64,000 nt of DNA from Nibrella viscosa (GCF_039541875.1 NZ_BAABHB010000006.1:1-64000), one strand, 5' to 3'; counted from the first letter of the stretch, positions 36,773-46,057 are shown. Notes: generated by a model not told the origin, from the letters alone. Numbers and translations are program-made.

Positions 36773-38632
36773 ATGAACACGCTGCTATTTTGTTACGCTA
36801 ACGACCGCAACCGCCCGCTACCTTCTCTGGCGGAAGAGGATGGGCAGATTGACCGTTTGCTGGACCTGCGCAGCAGCCGCAATCATTACCAGAAAATACG
36901 CGATTCGTTTGCCACCGCCGAGTCGGTCACCAGTAAGATTCTGACCTACCAGGACTCCCTCTGCCTGTTCCATTTCAGCGGTCATGCGGGTACCAATATT
37001 CTCCAGTTTGAAGATACTACGGCCCGCGGCATGGGTATCGCCCAACTGCTGGCGCGTTGTCCCAACCTGCGGCTGGTTTTTCTGAATGGCTGCTCTACGC
37101 TGCAACACGTTCAGTTGCTGCGGGGGCTGAACGTCAATGCCGCCGTAATTGCGACCTCTACGCCCATTGAGGACCAGACGGCTACCCGGTTTGCCCTGGC
37201 GTTTTACCGGGCGCTCAATAATCAGCACCCGCTACAGCAGGCGGTAGAGATAGCTCAACTGGAAATTCAGGTAACCACCAACACGCATGTTCAGCAGGTG
37301 GAGCGGGCCATGCTCGTCGATTCTATGGAAGAGGTGAGCCGCAACCAGTGGTATTTCTTCTGCCCTGATCCGGCCCTGGCCCAATGGGAATTGCCGACCG
37401 GCGATGCCGTGTCTATGACCGAGTATAAGCCCAATGCGGCCCTGCGCACTACCTTGTTTCAGTCGCTGAGGGGGTATGATCCGACCTTGACGGAGGCTTT
37501 CAAGGCCAAACAACAATTGCCGCCCGAAGCCCTGAAAAGCTGGCTCAACGAAGAACTGCTCCGCCGGCTGCCATACCCCATTGCCGAACCCCTGCGCCGG
37601 CTGCTGTGCCCACCGCTTTCGCCGGCAGGAAAAATGCTGCCGGTTACCCCCAGCCGGGACCGACTGATGAACTATGTGTCGTTGTACGATGGCGCGGTCG
37701 ATTTGCTGGTGGGTACCCTGCTGGCGCAAACCCGGGAGTGTCTGCAACAGGCGGAGGAGGCCGGCCAGCCGATTGCCCCCGGTGAGGAACTGGAACGGCA
37801 TTTACAGCAACTGCTCACCGACGGTCGGCTTATGCTGGAGCCGCAGCCGCTGCTGACCATGCTGCGGTCGATGGGGCAGTTTCTGATCAGTAACCAGGTC
37901 GATTTGTTCATCCAGGAAATGCACGACCTGGCCCGCCTGTTTAGCGAACAACCCGAATTTTACGAAAGCGTCGGTTTTTTTCATGACCTGCGGCAGCGGC
38001 TGATCAGCGCCCCGGCGCTGGGCAATGTTGATTCACTCTGCCAGATTGGCGAAGATCACCTGGTCGAAATTTTGAAGCATCTCGGTTTCTGGGCGCACTA
38101 CCGGCTCGAATCGGTGCGCAATATCCGGGCGCTCCATTTTTACAATCGCCGGCCTGAATACGCGCACGAGCGGGCGGTACTGCGTACGAGCCAGAGCTAC
38201 CGGATCGAGGATGTGTGTTTTCAGGAAGTAAAACTGGCCGACATCTGGGACAGCCAGTCGGTGCTGCTGGTTAAAACCAGTCGGCAACTGGGACCAACCG
38301 GTCAGTGGGAAGAGCCGGTAGCAGTGGGTTTTCTGAACCTGTCGCCGTTTTTCATCGACCGGAATGTCTTTCTGCGCAGCGATAATGCGGTGTTTGATCT
38401 GTATAGCTTTCATTCCTGTACGGAGGGCTGGCTTCGGTTCGGTCATTTAGCTCGTCCGGAAGACCCGTTGCTCCGGATTAGTCTGACCGACACGGATACC
38501 ACGCATCAGCAGGACTATACCATGCTGCGGGAGCAGTTCCGGGTGGTACAAAGCCTCTTTACCCTGGAGCCGGTTGCGGAGGTGTCGTATCCCGCCCACA
38601 ACGACGATATCGATCTTAGCTTACTGGACTGA
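36773..38632 (+). CDS. CHAT-domain protease with unknown C-terminal half
   Basis: A 619-residue protein without leader. Residues 1 to about 200 are a CHAT domain (caspase clan): His71 in CLFHFSGHAGTN and Cys107 in LVFLNGCSTLQ make the dyad, with VIATSTPIEDQTATRFALAF after it as in other CHAT proteins. The remaining 420 residues are a mainly helical, then beta, region that I do not recognise; such C-terminal parts in CHAT proteins usually bind partners or targets. The stop is only eight bases before the STAND ATPase gene, strong evidence for co-expression. Confidence 0.9.
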   Translation: MNTLLFCYANDRNRPLPSLAEEDGQIDRLLDLRSSRNHYQKIRDSFATAESVTSKILTYQDSLCLFHFSGHAGTNILQFEDTTARGMGIAQLLARCPNLRLVFLNGCSTLQHVQLLRGLNVNAAVIATSTPIEDQTATRFALAFYRALNNQHPLQQAVEIAQLEIQVTTNTHVQQVERAMLVDSMEEVSRNQWYFFCPDPALAQWELPTGDAVSMTEYKPNAALRTTLFQSLRGYDPTLTEAFKAKQQLPPEALKSWLNEELLRRLPYPIAEPLRRLLCPPLSPAGKMLPVTPSRDRLMNYVSLYDGAVDLLVGTLLAQTRECLQQAEEAGQPIAPGEELERHLQQLLTDGRLMLEPQPLLTMLRSMGQFLISNQVDLFIQEMHDLARLFSEQPEFYESVGFFHDLRQRLISAPALGNVDSLCQIGEDHLVEILKHLGFWAHYRLESVRNIRALHFYNRRPEYAHERAVLRTSQSYRIEDVCFQEVKLADIWDSQSVLLVKTSRQLGPTGQWEEPVAVGFLNLSPFFIDRNVFLRSDNAVFDLYSFHSCTEGWLRFGHLARPEDPLLRISLTDTDTTHQQDYTMLREQFRVVQSLFTLEPVAEVSYPAHNDDIDLSLLD

Positions 38633-38640
38633 TTCTGCTT

Positions 38641-41600
38641 ATGATCACGCAACCGACCGCCGAAAGTCCGTTCAAGTTCCTGGATGCCTATACGGCTCAG
38701 GATACGGATCGCTTTTTCGGACGCGATGCCGAACAGCAGCGGCTGGTGGAGCTGCTGTTCCGGTCGCGGCTGGTACTGGTGTACGGACAGTCCGGCACCG
38801 GCAAAACCAGCCTGGTGCAATGCGGCTTAGCCAAAGCGGTATCGGCCACCGATTACTACCCGGTGCTGGTGCGCCGGCGCAGCCATGTGCTGACGAGTTT
38901 GCATACGACCCTCACGGGTATCCTGGACGAACACGATACCAGCGACGTGGTTGAGCTGGTAGACCGGCTGGGCCTGTACTCCATGCGACCGGTCTACCTG
39001 ATTTTTGACCAGTTGGAGGAACTGTTTGTGAGTGGGGATACCGACGAGCAACAGCAGTTTTTTGCGGTACTCCGCCGGATTTACCAGGCTTCGTCGGGCT
39101 GTAAGCTGTTGCTGGTGATGCGGGAAGATTATATCGCTTATCTGTACCCGTACGAAGACGTTATTCCCGGCCTGTTCGATTTCCGGCTGCGGGTAGAGCC
39201 GATGAGCGAACGGGGGCTTCAGGCGGTGATTACCGGCACCTGCCGCCAGTCCGGGCGCATCCGGCTACAGGACGAAACCGAAACCGTACGGCAGATCATC
39301 CGCAACAACCAGGGGGCTGCCCAAACGTTTCAGTTGCCCTATCTGCAGGTTTATCTGGACCGGCTCTGGCGGACCGCTCAGGCGGCACAGCCGGGCGAAA
39401 CGGTGGTGTTTAATCCAGGGCTGGTTGCGCAGGTCGGGGCAATCGACGATGTGCTGGAGCAGTTTCTAAACGAGCAGGTCCAGCTCATAGGCACCGAACT
39501 GCCGCTGGTGGATACGGCTACGGTAAAGCGCGTGCTGGAAGCCTTTGTTACCTACGAAGGTACGCGCCGGGAGCACCGTATCTCCTCACTCGCTTCCGCA
39601 ACCGGCCTGGAGCCTTCGCTGTTGGCCCTGCTGCTGGCTCACCTGGAACGCTCCCGCATTTTGTCCGGCGAAGACGGCCTGTATGAACTGGCCCATGATA
39701 GTCTGGCCAGGCTGATCGACAAGGGGCGCTCCGCCGAACAACGCCAGATCAACGATATTCTCCGGCGGCTCAAAGAAGCCTACGCCGAATACCTCGAAAA
39801 AGACCGGGCCGCCGATCTGCTGCTGTCGGCCCGCCGGGTGGCGGAAGTGCAGCTTTTCCAGGATCCGATTCAGGCCGAGCTGGCCCGGAGCGTGCCCGAT
39901 AGTGAGGCCATCTGGCAGTTTGTGATCGACAGTCAGGATGAACTTCAGCGCCGGCAGCGCCGGGAAATCCGACGGTTGCGAACCACCATTGCTATAGTGT
40001 CCGGGCTGTGTATCCTGGCAGTTGTGGCTGCGGTGCTGGCGGTGCGCGAATGGGAAAAATCGAACGTGAAAAGTGTGGTTCTCCAGCTAAAGGATATGGA
40101 CCCGCGGAGCGCGCTGGCCATGAGTGCCTGGGCATATGAGCAGCAGCCTACCCTGGCCACGGCCGGGGCTTTGTCCAACACGTTTTACAACCAGCGGCAG
40201 TTTACAGCCGTATTGACCGGCGTACCCGTTAAAACAGCGGAGTTGTCGCCGGATGGCTCTTTGGTTATTGCGGTGGCCGGCAACAACCGGGTTTACCTCT
40301 GGGACTGGCAGGGGCAACAACTCGCCGATAGTCTACAGTTTTCCGAACCGGTCCTGTCGGTTAGTGTTGCCCCCCGTGCCGATCACCTGGTGGCGGTAAC
40401 CGAGCCGGGGGCGCTGTGGGTCTGGCACCGGCCGTCCCGGCAAAAAACGGCCATCGCACCGGGACTTATTATACGGGGGGCGGCCATCTCGGCAGACGGG
40501 CAAACCATTATCGGCGTAACCGATGACGAGCAGGTGCATCGGTGGGTACGGCAAGGCAGGCGCTGGTCCGATCAGGGTAGTATCTCCGCCCGCACGGCCG
40601 GTTTTGCGCCGGATGGAAAAACGATGCTGAGCCTGACCGCCGATGGCAACACTACGGTATGGAATACCACTACCGGGCAGGCTGTACGTCGGGTTAAGGC
40701 CAGTGTATCCTTTGCATCGGAGGCCATATCGCCCACGGCCCGGCAGGTGCTGCTGACCACCAAAGACAGCAAAGTTTACCTCCTGGATGCTGGTACCGGT
40801 ACCCAGCGATGGTTACCGCAGACCGGCCCAGCCCTGGGCAGCGGTTTTGCCCCCGACGGGAATACCATCTGGACCGCCACGGAAGACTCCCTGCACCTAT
40901 GGGATACCAGCGGAGCCGGCATTACCCGGCTGAAACTCCTGGCACCGTTTCGGCAGATAAGCCTGTCACCGGATGGGCAAACGCTGCTGCTCGTCTACCA
41001 GAACAACAAAGTACACCTGCTAAACCGGGAGGGGTTACGGCTCGACTACCTCTCGCATGCCGCGCCCGTTAAGGTGGCCCTTTTTGCCCCCGACGGGCAA
41101 CATATCCTGACGCAGACGGAAGACGGTAAGGCATATAGGTGGGGACGGACCGACGTCCGGTTTACAAAACTGGAGCCCCGGCAACGGCCAGAACGCGTGG
41201 AGCTATCACCGGATGGTAAGCAGGCACTGCTCGTAACCAGTACCGGCAACCTTCAGGTCTGGGATTTGACCCAACAACAATGGGATAGCCTGCCCGGTCT
41301 TTATCCCATACGGTGGGCAACGTTCGCCCCGGATGGGCTGCATTTGTACGCTGTTTCGGATACAGACGGTAAAACCAGCCAGTGGAGCCTGCGGGAAAAG
41401 CGGTTGGTCAGACCCCTGCCGCTGCCTCCGCTGCGGTCGATCGAACTCAATCGGGATGGGCAATCCGTCCTGGCGGAATTGGAAGGGACGGAAGACGTTT
41501 GGTATGGGTCGTTAACCGGCAAACGACGGGCGTTGCTGACGGCTTCGGCCGGGATACGGACGGCGCGGTTTTCGCCGGAGGGGGATTATATTGTTGCAAC

Positions 41601-42129
41601 GGGCGAAAACACCGGCTATGTGTTCGACAGGAAAGGGGCGCTTATCGATAGTCTGGTTAGTCCCGAAGCCATCCGTTCGGCAGAGATTTCGCCTGGCGGG
41701 CAAACCGTACTCCTCACCACCTACCTGCCAACGATGTATATCTGGACACCCAAAACCCGCAGGGTGTTGACGGTTACCGATCAGGATGTGGTAAAAACGG
41801 CCATGTTTGTGGCCGATGGAGAACGGATTCAGACGATGACCAACCGGGGTATTATCACCATTCGGGACCGCAGCGGACAGGCCATTGCCAGGGTGGAGGA
41901 GCCGTATAGCCGGGTGTGGGCTTCGGGCGATAAACTGCTCCTGCAAAATGGGAACTATGTGCTGGTGGCACCGGCTCCTGCCCTGGTCGGCTCCTGGTAT
42001 CGCCAGACATTTACGGACGAGCAGCGCCGGAACAGGCAGGAAGCGGCCGCACAAACCTATTCACTGACTACTTCACTGCGGCAGGCCCTGAAACCCTATT
42101 GGAATAAACTTATTTTCGGAACGGAATAA
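38641..42129 (+). CDS. STAND-type NTPase with transmembrane segment and WD40 propeller
   Basis: An 1162-residue switch protein. The NTPase begins with FKFLDAYTAQDTDRFFGRDA, then Walker A GQSGTGKT at residues 49-56 and Walker B VYLIFDQLEELF (Asp123, Glu126/127), the layout of novel STAND (nSTAND1-like) proteins. A winged-helix and helical region runs to about 430, one hydrophobic helix lies at about 448-468, and from about 525 to 1130 there are WD40-like repeats recurring with the phrase LSPDGxxxL/FAPDGxxI. The propeller should sense a signal and release the NTPase to activate the neighbouring proteases. That role is inference from other STAND systems. It lies between CHAT and caspase genes with tight spacing. 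Confidence 0.93.
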   Translation: MITQPTAESPFKFLDAYTAQDTDRFFGRDAEQQRLVELLFRSRLVLVYGQSGTGKTSLVQCGLAKAVSATDYYPVLVRRRSHVLTSLHTTLTGILDEHDTSDVVELVDRLGLYSMRPVYLIFDQLEELFVSGDTDEQQQFFAVLRRIYQASSGCKLLLVMREDYIAYLYPYEDVIPGLFDFRLRVEPMSERGLQAVITGTCRQSGRIRLQDETETVRQIIRNNQGAAQTFQLPYLQVYLDRLWRTAQAAQPGETVVFNPGLVAQVGAIDDVLEQFLNEQVQLIGTELPLVDTATVKRVLEAFVTYEGTRREHRISSLASATGLEPSLLALLLAHLERSRILSGEDGLYELAHDSLARLIDKGRSAEQRQINDILRRLKEAYAEYLEKDRAADLLLSARRVAEVQLFQDPIQAELARSVPDSEAIWQFVIDSQDELQRRQRREIRRLRTTIAIVSGLCILAVVAAVLAVREWEKSNVKSVVLQLKDMDPRSALAMSAWAYEQQPTLATAGALSNTFYNQRQFTAVLTGVPVKTAELSPDGSLVIAVAGNNRVYLWDWQGQQLADSLQFSEPVLSVSVAPRADHLVAVTEPGALWVWHRPSRQKTAIAPGLIIRGAAISADGQTIIGVTDDEQVHRWVRQGRRWSDQGSISARTAGFAPDGKTMLSLTADGNTTVWNTTTGQAVRRVKASVSFASEAISPTARQVLLTTKDSKVYLLDAGTGTQRWLPQTGPALGSGFAPDGNTIWTATEDSLHLWDTSGAGITRLKLLAPFRQISLSPDGQTLLLVYQNNKVHLLNREGLRLDYLSHAAPVKVALFAPDGQHILTQTEDGKAYRWGRTDVRFTKLEPRQRPERVELSPDGKQALLVTSTGNLQVWDLTQQQWDSLPGLYPIRWATFAPDGLHLYAVSDTDGKTSQWSLREKRLVRPLPLPPLRSIELNRDGQSVLAELEGTEDVWYGSLTGKRRALLTASAGIRTARFSPEGDYIVATGENTGYVFDRKGALIDSLVSPEAIRSAEISPGGQTVLLTTYLPTMYIWTPKTRRVLTVTDQDVVKTAMFVADGERIQTMTNRGIITIRDRSGQAIARVEEPYSRVWASGDKLLLQNGNYVLVAPAPALVGSWYRQTFTDEQRRNRQEAAAQTYSLTTSLRQALKPYWNKLIFGTE

Positions 42130-42151
42130 TGCAGTAACAAGACAAAAACGT

Positions 42152-43861
42152 ATGAAAACGACCATTTACGTGTGGATAGGAATGTGCATTCTGGCCTGTC
42201 AGTTCAGTTACGCCCAGCAATCGCCGGTTTCCGGTATTGTTATACCTATAATAAAGGAATCACCGGCTACGATCCGGGCCATGAGCAGAAATTCGGTGAG
42301 CGGACGGGAGTTTAACCGGATGTTTATTGAACTCGGTATGAAGGAATACCAAATTGAGATTGGAGACACCCTGATCATAAAAGTAAACTTGAAAACAACT
42401 ACGGAGTCAATTGGCATTATACCCAAGCTCTGTTACGACAATTGTCAGATAAAACAGGTAAGCGAACGGAACCAGCAAACGAATGGCTATGAAATTGACA
42501 CCATCAGCACAAGTACATTAACGGATAATACACTTTTCCTGCCCATAAATGAGCTGGTGGAGTATTCGAATGAGTTTGGCAACCCGGTAGTGCTTGACAA
42601 TTCGACTCTGAGTACCATTTACATATACTTCACCAATGCCTACCGGTACGATGTGCAGTTTACGTACCAGGTTGATCTGAAAAAAAGGTCAAAAACCCAG
42701 GCTGGAGCTGCTTCGCTGAAGCGAAGCATTCCCTCCCTGAAAACCGCCCGCTATCATGCCCTGCTGATTGGCGTGGATGAGTACGACGATCCGAGACTTA
42801 AACTCCGAAATCCGGCCAGTGACATTGCCCGGCTCGACAGCGTTCTGGCGTTAAAATACGTGTTCAGCTCCATTACCAGACTGGTAAACCCCACAAAACG
42901 GGAGTTAAGGGAGATTCTGACGCAAATGGCCTATACCCTGGTCAACGACGATAATCTGCTGGTTTATTTTGCCGGTCACGCCATCATCGATCAGCAAAAC
43001 GGGTATTGGGTGCTGAAGGATTCAAAAGTGGGCGACCTGGATAGTTACCTGTCCGTGGCGGCCTTGACCAAAATTATCAGCCAGATGCGGGTGCAGCACG
43101 TGTTACTGGTCGCCGATGCCTGTTTCGGGTCGGCCGTTATCCGTTCCCGGGACATCACCGATTTCGATTTGAAAACATGGCAGGAGCGGTATAATCAACG
43201 CAGCCGTCGGGCAATAAGCAGTAGTTATCTGGAGACCGTGCCGGACAAAAGCACGTTCAGTACCCTTTTTCGGGATGCACTGGCCGGCAACAGCGATGAT
43301 TTTGTGTCGGCCGAAGCCTTGTTCGACAGCTTTAAGCACCGGGTTTATAACAAATCGACTACCCGGCAGCGGCCCGTGTACGGCAATATCGATGGGGTGC
43401 TTAAAGGGACCGGCGATTTTGTTTTCCGGCGACGACAACCAGCCGACTCCGGGGTGGTCGTGCAACGAACCACGTATGCGCTGACCAGCGATCCAACCGC
43501 CCGAATCCGGTTCGATTCGGCGCTTGATTCCATGCAGGTAATCCATATGGATCAGTCTGATGGCGATACTACCCGGGCGGGTATTGAAAACTATGCGAAC
43601 CGCGCCGTTACGTTGGTCAACACGTATAAAGGCGATGTGACGGTCAATGTTTCGCTGAAGGATCTGCCGGCCAGTCAGCGGATAATCTCCATTCCGCCCA
43701 ACAAAACCAAGATTCTCGATTTAGGGAATTTTCCGGCCGCCAGGGTGTCGGTCCGGACCTCCGATAACCATTCGGTCGACTACCAGCTTCAGCGCGGTAT
43801 GCGGTACCAGATCCTGTGGCTGGCCGACAGCGGTCAACTGGATTTGTACCTGGTCAGGTAA
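42152..43861 (+). CDS. Exported caspase-family protein
   Basis: A 569-residue protein with a signal peptide (about residues 1-21, ending SYAQQS), so it is likely periplasmic or surface. Residues about 25-195 are beta-rich and unknown. The caspase domain spans about 203-400: ARYHALLIGVDEYDDPRLKL, His276 in LLVYFAGHAIID and Cys324 in LLVADACFGSAV form the dyad. The rest is a beta-rich tail. Its dyad and IGVDEY start match the first caspase gene only loosely, so it is not a recent copy. It ends the six-gene series 22 bases after the STAND gene and abuts the convergent NrtR-like gene with 4 bases between stops. Confidence 0.9.
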   Translation: MKTTIYVWIGMCILACQFSYAQQSPVSGIVIPIIKESPATIRAMSRNSVSGREFNRMFIELGMKEYQIEIGDTLIIKVNLKTTTESIGIIPKLCYDNCQIKQVSERNQQTNGYEIDTISTSTLTDNTLFLPINELVEYSNEFGNPVVLDNSTLSTIYIYFTNAYRYDVQFTYQVDLKKRSKTQAGAASLKRSIPSLKTARYHALLIGVDEYDDPRLKLRNPASDIARLDSVLALKYVFSSITRLVNPTKRELREILTQMAYTLVNDDNLLVYFAGHAIIDQQNGYWVLKDSKVGDLDSYLSVAALTKIISQMRVQHVLLVADACFGSAVIRSRDITDFDLKTWQERYNQRSRRAISSSYLETVPDKSTFSTLFRDALAGNSDDFVSAEALFDSFKHRVYNKSTTRQRPVYGNIDGVLKGTGDFVFRRRQPADSGVVVQRTTYALTSDPTARIRFDSALDSMQVIHMDQSDGDTTRAGIENYANRAVTLVNTYKGDVTVNVSLKDLPASQRIISIPPNKTKILDLGNFPAARVSVRTSDNHSVDYQLQRGMRYQILWLADSGQLDLYLVR

Positions 43862-43865
43862 CACC

Positions 43866-44627
43866 TTACAGAAACGATAAATGCCCTCCCCGAATCACCG
43901 CCGGATACGCGACCGGATCGAATCGGTAGAGGTAGGGCGATTTGTACGGTGTGCCGGTGCGCCGTTCGTCGGTTCGCTGCAGAATACCCGATGCCTGTAC
44001 TTTTTTGTAAAAGTTACGGGCATCCAGCGTGCGTCCCAGAATAGTCTCATATAGCCGCTGGAGTTCAGGCATGGTAAACGTTTCGGGTAGCAGGTGGCTG
44101 ATGGGCTGGTAAGGCAGTTGCCGGCGCAGGCCGGCCAGGGCTACGTCGATTATATGGTTATGATCGAACAACAGATTGGGCAGTTCGTCCAGGCTCCACC
44201 AGTCGCAGGCGTCCGACAGCAGATCGGGCCGGGGGGTCACTTCAGCATACTCAACGAGGGCGTAATATCCCAGCGAAATGGTACGCTCCGACCATTTGCT
44301 GCGGTCGACCGGGAAGCCTATTCTCCGCCAGGTGTCTTCCTCATCATAGCGTATGGCATCACCAAAAATATGAAACTGTTGCAGAAAGAGCTGCTGTAGG
44401 CCGGTTCGTTCCCGCAGAATTCGCACAGCGGCCGCGTCTGCCGATTCGGTTTTTCGGATAAAGCCGCCGGGCAGGCTCCACTCGTTGGTACCTTTCCAGC
44501 GCAGCAGCAACACCCGCATCCGGCCCTCGTGAAAGCCAAAAACTACACAATCGATGGATAAGTAATGAATGGATAGCTCTGCCTCCTGTCTGAAATACTG
44601 GATAACAGTTTGATCGAAATTCTTCAT
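43866..44627 (-). CDS. NrtR-like regulator with degenerate NUDIX domain
   Basis: A 253-residue protein with an N-terminal NUDIX fold and a C-terminal winged helix (PETFTMPELQRLYETILGRT), the NrtR layout. The NUDIX box reads GGFIRKTESADAAAVRILRE then RTGL, so the catalytic RE and EE are changed to RI and ER, fitting a ligand sensor rather than an enzyme. Relatives in Bacteroidota control sugar-use genes as well as NAD genes. It is divergent from the two secreted esterase genes, with a strong promoter and a GTAC-rich near-palindrome between, so it probably controls them. Confidence 0.88.
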   Translation of the reverse strand: MKNFDQTVIQYFRQEAELSIHYLSIDCVVFGFHEGRMRVLLLRWKGTNEWSLPGGFIRKTESADAAAVRILRERTGLQQLFLQQFHIFGDAIRYDEEDTWRRIGFPVDRSKWSERTISLGYYALVEYAEVTPRPDLLSDACDWWSLDELPNLLFDHNHIIDVALAGLRRQLPYQPISHLLPETFTMPELQRLYETILGRTLDARNFYKKVQASGILQRTDERRTGTPYKSPYLYRFDPVAYPAVIRGGHLSFL

Positions 44628-44653
44628 ATGGAAAGGAAAAAGAGTTCCCAGCG

Positions 44654-44685
44654 TTTGTACGGTACGTGTACTCTATGTATTTTTG
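44654..44685 (+). promoter_or_regulatory. Promoter of the esterase genes with operator-like spacer
   Basis: TTTG (44654-44657), 20 bases, TATTTTTG (44678-44685): a consensus Bacteroidota promoter, 83 bases before the ATG at 44769. Inside the spacer GTACGGTACGTGTAC (44657-44671) is a near-palindrome, a good candidate for the site bound by the divergent NrtR-like regulator. Confidence 0.65.
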
Positions 44686-44768
44686 ACGTAAAGGTAGCAC
44701 TATTCTATCCGCTAAGTTACAGAATCCATGAATAGCCGTTGCCAAAGCATCATTGTCCCTAACCTTTC

Positions 44769-45959
44769 ATGAACACGTTTAGCCTAGCCGTTCTCCCTGC
44801 TCTGCTTTTGGTGGCTGCGGCCCAGACCTCCCTGGCTCAACAGGCCCACGTCAATCTGGACTGGAATCCGCAGAAAAATGATCGAAATCTGGTGCCGTTT
44901 GGAGCCGGTGTAATTTCGCCCGAAGTGCTGGACGACCAGCGGGTCACGTTCCGGCTGAAAGCGCCCGATGCCCACGCCGTTGCGCTGACGGGTGGCCCCA
45001 TGCTGCTGGCCCTTGGGGCGAAAGAGCCGGTTCCCTTTCAGAAAGGTGCCGATGGTGTCTGGTCGCTGACCATCGGACCGGTGAAGCCGGATATATATGT
45101 TTACAAGTTTATCATCGACGGCGTAACCGTACCGGATCCCAACAACACCCTTACTGGTTTTGCCGATCAGCCGGGGTTTAGCAACCTGGTGGTACATGGC
45201 AGCGGACCGGCCTACTACGACGCCCGCAATGTACCGCACGGAGCCGTAACCCGCCACATCTACCACTCCGATGTATTGAATGGAGAACGGGAGATTTACG
45301 TATATACACCCCCTAACTACGATCCGAAAAAGAAGTATCCCGTATTGTATCTGGTCGGTGGCAGTGGCGAACTGGCCTCCGGCTGGAGTATCGATGGCCG
45401 GGCTAATTTTATCGCCGACAACCTGCTGGCCGAAGGCAAGGCTGTGCCCATGATTATTGCCATGCCCAACAACCAGGTAGTTCACCGCAGCGACCCGAAC
45501 CATACCGAGTTTACGTTCAACCTGTTTGAGCAGGAGCTACGCAAACAGATTGTTCCCTTCGTTGACAAACACTACAGCACCCGCGCCGACCGCAAGGGCC
45601 GCGCTTTGGCCGGTTTATCGATGGGCGGGCGGCATACGCAATTTGTGGGTATCAACAAATGCCTGGATCTGTTCAGCTCATTTGGTATTCTGAGCGCCGG
45701 CGACCTGGAGCCGGAAAAAACCAGCGCGGCCTTTCTGAACGACCCCAATGCCAACAAAAAAGTAGATTTCCTCTTTCTGGGGCAAGGCACGGGCGAAGTG
45801 TCGGCTCCCATCGGCAAACGGGCGGTTGTGCTGCACGAAGCCCTGAAGAAACACAACATTAACCATCAGTATTACGTAGGTGGCGACGGTGCCCACGACT
45901 GGGGCACCTGGCGGCATCTGCTGTACTACCAGTTTCTGCCGAATCTCTGGCGGAAGTAG
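44769..45959 (+). CDS. Secreted esterase, esterase D / CE1-like, with N-terminal E-set domain
   Basis: A 396-residue exported enzyme with signal peptide (to about residue 24, ending SLAQQ). Residues 40-145 are an immunoglobulin-like E-set/CBM48-like domain (VTFRLKAPDAHAVALTGG). The alpha/beta-hydrolase part has the nucleophile in RALAGLSMGGRHT near residue 282 and the His in GDGAHDWGTWR near the end. Such two-part enzymes include carbohydrate esterases (feruloyl or acetyl xylan) and enterochelin-esterase relatives. The next gene is a paralogue. An open regulator link is the NrtR-like gene upstream. Confidence 0.9.
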   Translation: MNTFSLAVLPALLLVAAAQTSLAQQAHVNLDWNPQKNDRNLVPFGAGVISPEVLDDQRVTFRLKAPDAHAVALTGGPMLLALGAKEPVPFQKGADGVWSLTIGPVKPDIYVYKFIIDGVTVPDPNNTLTGFADQPGFSNLVVHGSGPAYYDARNVPHGAVTRHIYHSDVLNGEREIYVYTPPNYDPKKKYPVLYLVGGSGELASGWSIDGRANFIADNLLAEGKAVPMIIAMPNNQVVHRSDPNHTEFTFNLFEQELRKQIVPFVDKHYSTRADRKGRALAGLSMGGRHTQFVGINKCLDLFSSFGILSAGDLEPEKTSAAFLNDPNANKKVDFLFLGQGTGEVSAPIGKRAVVLHEALKKHNINHQYYVGGDGAHDWGTWRHLLYYQFLPNLWRK

Positions 45960-46037
45960 TTTTTAGTTTGAGGTCTGTAGTTTGTACGGGGCAACCGCCT
46001 GGTGGCCCCGTACAAACTACAGACCTCAAACTAAAAA
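45960..46037. repeat. 33-bp perfect palindrome between the two esterase genes
   Basis: The arms 45960-45992 and 46005-46037 are perfectly complementary over 33 bases with a 12-base loop. The left arm begins at the base after the upstream stop codon and the right arm ends 20 bases before the next ATG. Its sequence is not related to the terminators seen elsewhere, but contains word repeats (AGTTTG, GTAGTTTG). Confidence 0.9.
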
Positions 46038-46057
46038 CCATTAAAACCCCTTTTCCC

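Noticed and set aside
29629..43861. Reading the operon as a gasdermin-protease or type III CRISPR-CHAT system
   Set aside because: No gasdermin-like small protein with a C-terminal inhibitory tail, and no Cas7/Cas11, Cas10 or array is present; only the protease families are shared.
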